From positions 62,001-126,000 of the forward strand of contig CALSVI010000002.1 of the NCBI GenBank assembly GCA_943840615.1: a DNA stretch of 64,000 bases, written 5' to 3'. The notes beneath the pieces are model-generated. The model was given only the letters and a program-made list of their open reading frames with translations, had not been told where the DNA came from and did not search any database. Position 1 is the stretch's first letter; every line of letters starts with the position of its first letter. The position numbers and the translations under genes are program-made. This DNA is from an uncultured Luminiphilus sp. Lineage in GTDB: Bacteria > Pseudomonadota > Gammaproteobacteria > Pseudomonadales > Halieaceae. Of the stretch, positions 58,713 through 64,000 are shown one piece after another.

Positions 58713-60779
58713 ATGCTCGATCGCAATGCGATGGCGCAGCTCAAAGATCTTCGAGAAGAACTCGAGGCACAGAACGAGCACGTCGAAGCCACTGTAAAAG
58801 GTACCCAGCACCGCTACGGATTTGCGGTGACGGCCGACGGCCGAGAAGTATTTATCCCGCCCGATGAGATGCTCAAGGTATTACCGGGCGATAAAGTCGC
58901 GATCTGTATCAGGCCTGCAACGCCAATAAAGGGCAAGCAGGACAAGCCCGGGCGCACCGTCGCGGAAATCGAACGCCTGATTGAATCGGGGCTTGATGAA
59001 TTTGTAGGGCACGTGGTGCAGAAAGGTAAAGCCACCTTCGTGGTACCCGACCTCGCTGCGCTTTCCCGTTGGTTATTCATTCCACCCCATGCCCGCAACG
59101 GCGTGGCCCCGGGAGACTTGGTTGCCTGCGCCCTGTTACGCCACCCCATCAAAGACGGTAAACCCTCAGCAAAGATCTTGAAGAAACTAGGCAACGAGCG
59201 CACACCCGGCATCGAGAATCAGTATTGCGCCGCCCGCGCCGGACTTGCCGAAGCTTGGAGCGACAAGTCGGCTCAACCGCTAGTCGATGCCGCGTCAGCG
59301 CAAAAACCATTGGAGGACAGCTCACGCCTCGACCTGAGCGCTTTACCCTTTGTCTCGATTGACGCCGCGCGGACTGTAGACATCGACGATGCGCTGCATG
59401 CCGAAGTCACAACCAACGGCTGGCAGCTCTCCGTTGCGGTCGCGGATCCCACTGCCTATCTGTCGGATGTAGAGGGTCTGCCCGCGCTCCTCGCCGATCG
59501 CGGCGCGTCCGTGTATTTCCACGGCGACGTCATTCCGATGCTACCCGAGGCCATTACTCAGGGACTGTGCGCGCTGGCCGAGGACGTGCCGCGGCCTGCT
59601 GTGGTGTGTCAGATGCAGATATCGGAAACTGGTGAAATCGAGCGCTTTGAATTTCACAAAGCGATCATTCGCTCCCATGCAAAGCTTGCCTATTCAGCTG
59701 TCGATCGCTACGTCACGGGTAACAGTGACGACCTGATCGCTCACGCCAACCCCCTAGAGGCTCTGGTGCAGGTGTATCGCACACTGCGCGAGCGGCGCGA
59801 ACAGCAAGAGCTGGTGATGGAAGAGCGCCGCGAATACCGATGGATTCTCGGTGAAGACAAACAAATCTCAGAAATCGACGGCTACGACAAGCTGGCCTCA
59901 CAGCATCTGGTTGAAGAATGCATGATCGCGGCTAACAAATGCGCTGCAAGATTTCTCCGTGATGCGGCGGCCCCCGGTCCCTTTGTGGTTCATCAGGGGT
60001 TTCGGGCAGACCGCACTGAAGAGGCGACGACCTTTTTGGAGAAACACCGCGCGGATCTGAAAGATACAGCGCTGAACACCCTGGAAGGATATCGCGCCAT
60101 ATTGGCTGATCTCGGGCAAAAAGAGCACGAGCTGCCTTTAAGAGGCATGGTCAATCGCCTGCTGTCTCGCGCCATACTGAGCGATCAAGCGGGACCGCAT
60201 ATGGGTCTTGCTACCGAGGCCTACACCAACTTCACATCGCCACTGCGCAAAGCGCTCGACTTTTTTGTGCATCTGCAAATTTCGGCCTGCCTGGCAGGTG
60301 AAAAAGCCGCCCACTATCCGGTGGAGCAGCTGCCGGTTATTACCCGCGCTATCGGCCGCAGTCGGGAGGCCGTCGCGGCGGCAAATCGACGCCTGACTGC
60401 GCGCTATCTCAACAAGTTGAAGGCCGACGGCCAAACTCGATTTGCAGGAAAAGTCAGTCACATCACAAGCTCGGGCTTTACCGTCAAGCTCGACGGCAAT
60501 GGACTCGAGGGTCTGGTGGATTTGCGACCCGAGGAAGAAAAATTCAGTTTCGACAAGTGGACCATGAGCCTGACGAGCACCACTCGACGCTTCGGGTTGC
60601 TGCAGCCGGTAGAGGTCGAATTCGGCGATGCGCCAGCAGACGGCGATTACCTGGCGCTGTTCTCATTGACCAAGGGGTGCGGACTCAAACCCCCGAAAGA
60701 TCCCAAACCGGATACTGACCATTCAGGCGCCGAGGTGCCCGACGACTCCGCGAGCGCGACCGTCTCTCAAAGCCTATGA
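58713..60779 (+). CDS. rnb: VacB/RNase II family 3'-5' exoribonuclease
   Basis: This 688-residue protein has an N-terminal cold-shock-like domain (YGFAVTADGREVFIPPDEM) and the RNB catalytic domain with FVSIDAARTVDIDDALHA, in which the metal-binding aspartates are kept. LVEECMIAANKCAARFL, EAYTNFTSPLRKALDFFVHLQIS and a C-terminal S1-like domain follow. RNase II is the best match (AARTVDIDDA rather than the RNase R string). It is the second enzyme of this superfamily in the window. The stop overlaps the cinA start as ATGA. Confidence 0.88.
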   Translation: MLDRNAMAQLKDLREELEAQNEHVEATVKGTQHRYGFAVTADGREVFIPPDEMLKVLPGDKVAICIRPATPIKGKQDKPGRTVAEIERLIESGLDEFVGHVVQKGKATFVVPDLAALSRWLFIPPHARNGVAPGDLVACALLRHPIKDGKPSAKILKKLGNERTPGIENQYCAARAGLAEAWSDKSAQPLVDAASAQKPLEDSSRLDLSALPFVSIDAARTVDIDDALHAEVTTNGWQLSVAVADPTAYLSDVEGLPALLADRGASVYFHGDVIPMLPEAITQGLCALAEDVPRPAVVCQMQISETGEIERFEFHKAIIRSHAKLAYSAVDRYVTGNSDDLIAHANPLEALVQVYRTLRERREQQELVMEERREYRWILGEDKQISEIDGYDKLASQHLVEECMIAANKCAARFLRDAAAPGPFVVHQGFRADRTEEATTFLEKHRADLKDTALNTLEGYRAILADLGQKEHELPLRGMVNRLLSRAILSDQAGPHMGLATEAYTNFTSPLRKALDFFVHLQISACLAGEKAAHYPVEQLPVITRAIGRSREAVAAANRRLTARYLNKLKADGQTRFAGKVSHITSSGFTVKLDGNGLEGLVDLRPEEEKFSFDKWTMSLTSTTRRFGLLQPVEVEFGDAPADGDYLALFSLTKGCGLKPPKDPKPDTDHSGAEVPDDSASATVSQSL

Positions 60780-62044
60780 CCGACACCGACATTCACCTGC
60801 TCCTCACCGGCGACGAGTTGATGAGCGGCGATACCATCGACAGCAACTCAGCCATGATCGCGCAAGCGCTCGCCGCACGAGGCCAGACCATTGCTGAAAA
60901 GATCACGCTGGGAGATGACCGAGGACGACTGGTAGCAGCGCTCAAACGGACAACCCACAACGCCGCTGTCATGGTCATGAACGGCGGACTGGGGCCCACA
61001 CAGGATGACCTCACCGCAGAACTGGTGGCAGCCGCAGCGGGTGTGCCGCTAGCGCTGAACCCACAGGCTGAAAAACACGTTCGCGACTGGTGCGCTGCGC
61101 GCAGCATCGAACCCAATGACGCCAATCTCAAGCAGGCCTGGCTGCCAGAGGGCGCGGCCATCATCCACAACCCTCGCGGTAGCGCGGTTGGCTTTGCGCT
61201 TCAAGTCAACAAAACGCTCGTCCTGACCACTCCGGGCGTACCGGGAGAGCTCCGCGCCATGCTGCCCGAGGTCTGTGAGCGTATTACCGATGCGATCGGT
61301 GGCGGGGCCGTGCATCGAGTGCGTCTGCAGACATTTGGCATTGGAGAGTCAACTGCGCAGGCTCTGATCGACGAGGATCCCGCGCCGTGGCCGGAGGGTG
61401 TGGTGCTGGGCTTTCGCGCGGGCATACCGCAACTCGAAATCAAACTCACCAGCGCTTCGCTATCACCCGACGTGGCGCATTGCCGGGCGACGCTGGAGCG
61501 ACTGATCGGGGATCACATCCTTGGCGAGGACGACACTACCCTCGCGGGAGCCCTGCAAGAAACGCTTCGGTCCCAGGGAAAAAAAATGGTCGCAGCCGAG
61601 TCCTGCACCGGTGGGCTGATTGCCGCCATGATGACCGCTGAGCCGGGCGCCTCGGCCGTATTTGAGGCCGGCTTCGTGACGTACGCCAATTCCATCAAGC
61701 ATTCGGTACTCGGCGTTGATCGCGCCACGCTGGAGAACGAGGGCGCCGTCAGTGAACCGGTAGTGAGACAGATGTTGAGCGGCGCGCTGACACGATCGGG
61801 CGCAGACATCGGTATTGCGGTCTCGGGGATCGCCGGCCCTGACGGCGGCTCAGACGATAAACCGGTGGGCACCGTGTGGTTGGCTTGGGGCACCATGACC
61901 GACATGCAGACACTGAAAACGATCTTGCCCACCGATCGGGCCATGTTCCAAAAGCTGGTCGCGGCAGCCGGACTCGACCTGATCCGCCGGCAGTTATTGG
62001 GTCTACCAACACTACCCCACTACTTTAGTCGTCGGGCGATTTGA
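60776..62044 (+). CDS. cinA: CinA-family protein (MocF and NMN deamidase domains)
   Basis: This is full-length CinA. The N-terminal molybdopterin-binding-like (COG1058) domain shows LLTGDELMSGDTIDSNSAMIA and MVMNGGLGPTQDDLT. The C-terminal PncC nicotinamide-nucleotide amidohydrolase domain shows MVAAESCTGGLIAAMMTAEPGAS, GFVTYANSIKHSVLGV and GIAVSGIAGPDGGSDDKPVGTVW. The latter recycles NMN to NaMN. It has 422 residues, starts in a 4-base overlap with the preceding exoribonuclease gene, and is convergent with pdxH. Confidence 0.93.
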   Translation: MTDTDIHLLLTGDELMSGDTIDSNSAMIAQALAARGQTIAEKITLGDDRGRLVAALKRTTHNAAVMVMNGGLGPTQDDLTAELVAAAAGVPLALNPQAEKHVRDWCAARSIEPNDANLKQAWLPEGAAIIHNPRGSAVGFALQVNKTLVLTTPGVPGELRAMLPEVCERITDAIGGGAVHRVRLQTFGIGESTAQALIDEDPAPWPEGVVLGFRAGIPQLEIKLTSASLSPDVAHCRATLERLIGDHILGEDDTTLAGALQETLRSQGKKMVAAESCTGGLIAAMMTAEPGASAVFEAGFVTYANSIKHSVLGVDRATLENEGAVSEPVVRQMLSGALTRSGADIGIAVSGIAGPDGGSDDKPVGTVWLAWGTMTDMQTLKTILPTDRAMFQKLVAAAGLDLIRRQLLGLPTLPHYFSRRAI

Positions 62045-62066
62045 GCGTCACCCGCGGCAATCGTAT

Positions 62067-62704
62067 TCAGGGTTGTAGCCGGGAGATCTGCCAGCCCCCA
62101 TCAACCGTGATCTGATAGCGAAACCGGTCGTGCAGGCGATTTTCACCACCTTGCCAAAACTCCCAGACTGCAGGCACCAATCGATAACCCCCCCAGTGTG
62201 GCGGGCGCGGGATCGGATCCTCGCCAAAACGCTCAGTGACGTCAGTGAGCTGCTGCATCAGGGCGTCGCGACCTTCAATGGGATGGCTCTGAGCAGACGC
62301 CCAGGCACCCAGCTGGCTGTCGCGAGGCCGCGACGCAAAGTACGCATCCGATTCCTCATCGCTGATCCGCGTTACCGAGCCGGTGACCGATACCTGCCGA
62401 TCCAGTTCATTCCAGGGAAATAACATGGAGGCCTGCTCACACGCGTCCAGCGCCGCGGCCTTGCTGCTGTCGTAGTTGGTGTAAAACACCAGGCCGCGCT
62501 CATCGACCCCCTTCATTAACACCATGCGCTGGCGGAGTGTGCCGTCGGCCTGTCGGGTTGCCAGCGCGCAGGCAGTCGGGTCAGCCAGTTCCGCGCTGAT
62601 GGCCTGTTCTTGCCAGAGGATAAATTGTGCAACCGGTTCGGTGCTAGGTCACTGCGGCGGAGGCCCCCCAGAGTGTATTGACGTCGGTGTTCGCTAAAAC
62701 GCAT
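62067..62704 (-). CDS. pdxH: Pyridoxine/pyridoxamine 5'-phosphate oxidase (one frameshift)
   Basis: PdxH uses FMN to make pyridoxal 5'-phosphate. The second frame has RMVLMKGVDERGLVFYTNYDSSKAAAL, ASMLFPWNELDRQVSVTG, PRDSQLGAWAS and the C-terminal WEFWQGGENRLHDRFRY, with RLQP as the end. The first frame gives MRFSEHRRQYTLGGLRRSDLAPN. The true continuation PVAQFILWQEQAISAEL is one frame over, after a missing C at about 62633-62635. The length of 638 nt fits one lost base. Complete protein about 212 residues. Confidence 0.93.
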
Positions 62705-62839
62705 GGCATCTCAAAAAAGGTGAAACTGCCTAAAGTGTAGCGCAGGTGCTTGCCTGAGGGGTCGCCTGCTGTGATAGCCTCACGCACCCTTTTTGCCCGC
62801 TATGCGTATACAACGGTTATCCAACGCCGAGACCACCCT

Positions 62840-64000
62840 ATGTTAATCAAATCGCTCCTTAGTAGGACTGCTCTTAAGCCCACTCGCTGCCGCACAAAGC
62901 ACGCTGCCCACGGTGCCCGTCAGCGAGGCGCCGATCATCGATTATCAAAATCGCTTCCTGCCCGCCTATGGTCGCCTAGGCATGGTGGTCAGCCCTGAGA
63001 CGCTCGCCGGTGAGATTGGTCTCAACGTGCTGAAGCAGGGCGGTAACGCTATCGATGCCGCCGTGGCGACAGGTTTTGCGCTGGCCGTCACGCTACCTCG
63101 GGCCGGCAACATTGGCGGCGGCGGCTTCATGCTGATTCATCTCGCCGAAACCGATGAGCAGGTCTTTATTGACTACCGCGAGACAGCACCGGCCGCGGCA
63201 ACGCGAGACATGTTCCTGAAAGAAGACGGCTCTGTCGATGAGGCAAAAGCCTACTTCTCCCATCAGGCCGCAGGCGTACCGGGCACGGTAGCGGGCCTCG
63301 TTCACGCGCAGGAGCGCTACGGCAAGCTCTCACTCAAGGAAGTGATTCAACCGGCGATCGATCTCGCCAAAAAAGGGTTTGATACGCCGTTGGCTTTGCA
63401 TATGAGCCTCAGCGCTCGCGCTGAGCGCCTTGCCAAAAACGAGGAGGCCAAGCGCATCTACCTGCAAGGCGGTGATGCGGCGCCCTCCCCCGGCACGCTA
63501 TTCCAACAGGCCGACTTGGCGCGCACGCTAACGCGTATCCGCGACAAAGGGGCTGACGGCTTTTACACCGGCGAGACCGCCGCACTCATCGCGGGCGACA
63601 TGGCGGCCAATGATGGTCTGATCACCACTCAGGATCTCGCCAACTACCGCGTGCTGGAGCGCCCGCCAGTCAGGGGCACCTTCCGCGACTTCGAGATTGT
63701 CTCGGCGGCACCGCCCTCGTCTGGCGGCATTCATATTCTGCAGATGCTCAATATCCTCGAGCCCTACCCGCTGGAGTCCTATGGCCACAACAGTGCCGCC
63801 TACCTGCACCGGGTGATCGAGAGCATGAAGCTCGCCTACGCCGACCGTAGCCGCTACCTCGGTGATCCGGACCAGACGGTGATTCCCATCGAGGCACTGA
63901 TCAGCAAAGACTACGCCGCCGAACGCCGCGAATTGATTGCTGCCAATCAGGCCAAGACCCCAGATGAGATCGGCCCCGGCAACCCGGTGCCGAGTGAGAG
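62840..64000 (+). CDS. ggt: Gamma-glutamyltransferase, 5' part (one frameshift, runs off the window)
   Basis: Ggt cleaves glutathione and other gamma-glutamyl compounds in the periplasm. After a signal peptide (MLIKSL then LVGLLLSPLAAAQS) comes GRLGMVVSPETLAGEIGLNVLKQGGNAIDAAVATGFALAVT, followed by GNIGGGGFMLIHL and IDYRETAPAAA (seen at 62975-63190). Later come HQAAGVPGTVAGL and SAAPPSSGGIHILQML. One extra C at 62857-62858 breaks the signal peptide from the body. The catalytic Thr and small subunit lie beyond the window end. It is divergent from pdxH across 135 bases. Confidence 0.92.

Overview
This 64 kb window looks like chromosomal backbone of a marine-type gammaproteobacterium. Several conserved gammaproteobacterial blocks are present: rnr-rlmB-rpsF-rpsR-rplI-dnaB, queG/tsaE-amiC-mutL-miaA-hfq-hflX-hflK-hflC-hisZ-purA, nrdR-ribD-ribE-ribBA-ribH-nusB-thiL-pgpA, and orn/rsgA/psd. 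MutL carries endonuclease-type motifs, a HisZ is present, and there is a chromosomal DnaT-like plus lambda P-like pair. Together these suggest a relative of the OM60/NOR5 (Halieaceae) or other Cellvibrionales-like groups; that placement is inference. I see no rRNA, CRISPR array, insertion sequence or prophage.

Layout. 1-4.3 kb: cofactor and small housekeeping genes (coaX, birA, an ogt-type DNA repair methyltransferase, cysQ, yrfG, hslR). 4.3-7.3 kb: isoprenoid genes (dxs, xseB, ispA). 7.3-14.4 kb, minus strand: the nrdR-rib-nusB-thiL-pgpA cluster with glyA. 14.6-17.7 kb: ugd and ettA. 17.7-25.4 kb, minus strand: radA followed by an unusual signalling cluster made of a transmembrane Ser/Thr kinase, an exported caspase-fold protein without its catalytic dyad, a secreted Ca-binding-repeat/autotransporter protein, and a PP2C phosphatase. 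25.5-34.6 kb: helicase-loader-like genes, an HPt protein, dnaB, the S6/S18/L9 ribosomal cluster, rlmB and rnr. 34.7-41 kb: a tRNA-Leu and a mixed accessory stretch of small membrane proteins, an NAD(P)-binding reductase, a lipoprotein and an AraC-type HTH protein. 41-53 kb: the purA-hfl-hfq-mutL superoperon and queG. 53-64 kb: orn, rsgA, psd, an outer-membrane-type protein, a PIN-PhoH protein, an RNase II family enzyme, cinA, pdxH and the 5' part of ggt.

A feature of the whole window is many one-base frameshifts inside otherwise well conserved genes, including genes normally essential (dxs, birA) and ribosomal protein S6. At least fourteen genes are hit once each. Extra bases outnumber missing bases about 11 to 3, and the text continues perfectly in the next frame. 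The simplest reading is residual sequencing or assembly error, so split genes are given here as single features spanning both halves. The exception is the autotransporter gene at 18.6-21.0 kb, where about a dozen frame changes fall in roughly 1 kb.

The most interesting biology is the kinase / pseudocaspase / surface protein / phosphatase cluster (17752-23995). Next come a riboflavin-operon RibBA protein whose two active sites both look degraded, and the DnaT/lambda P-type pair beside dnaB.
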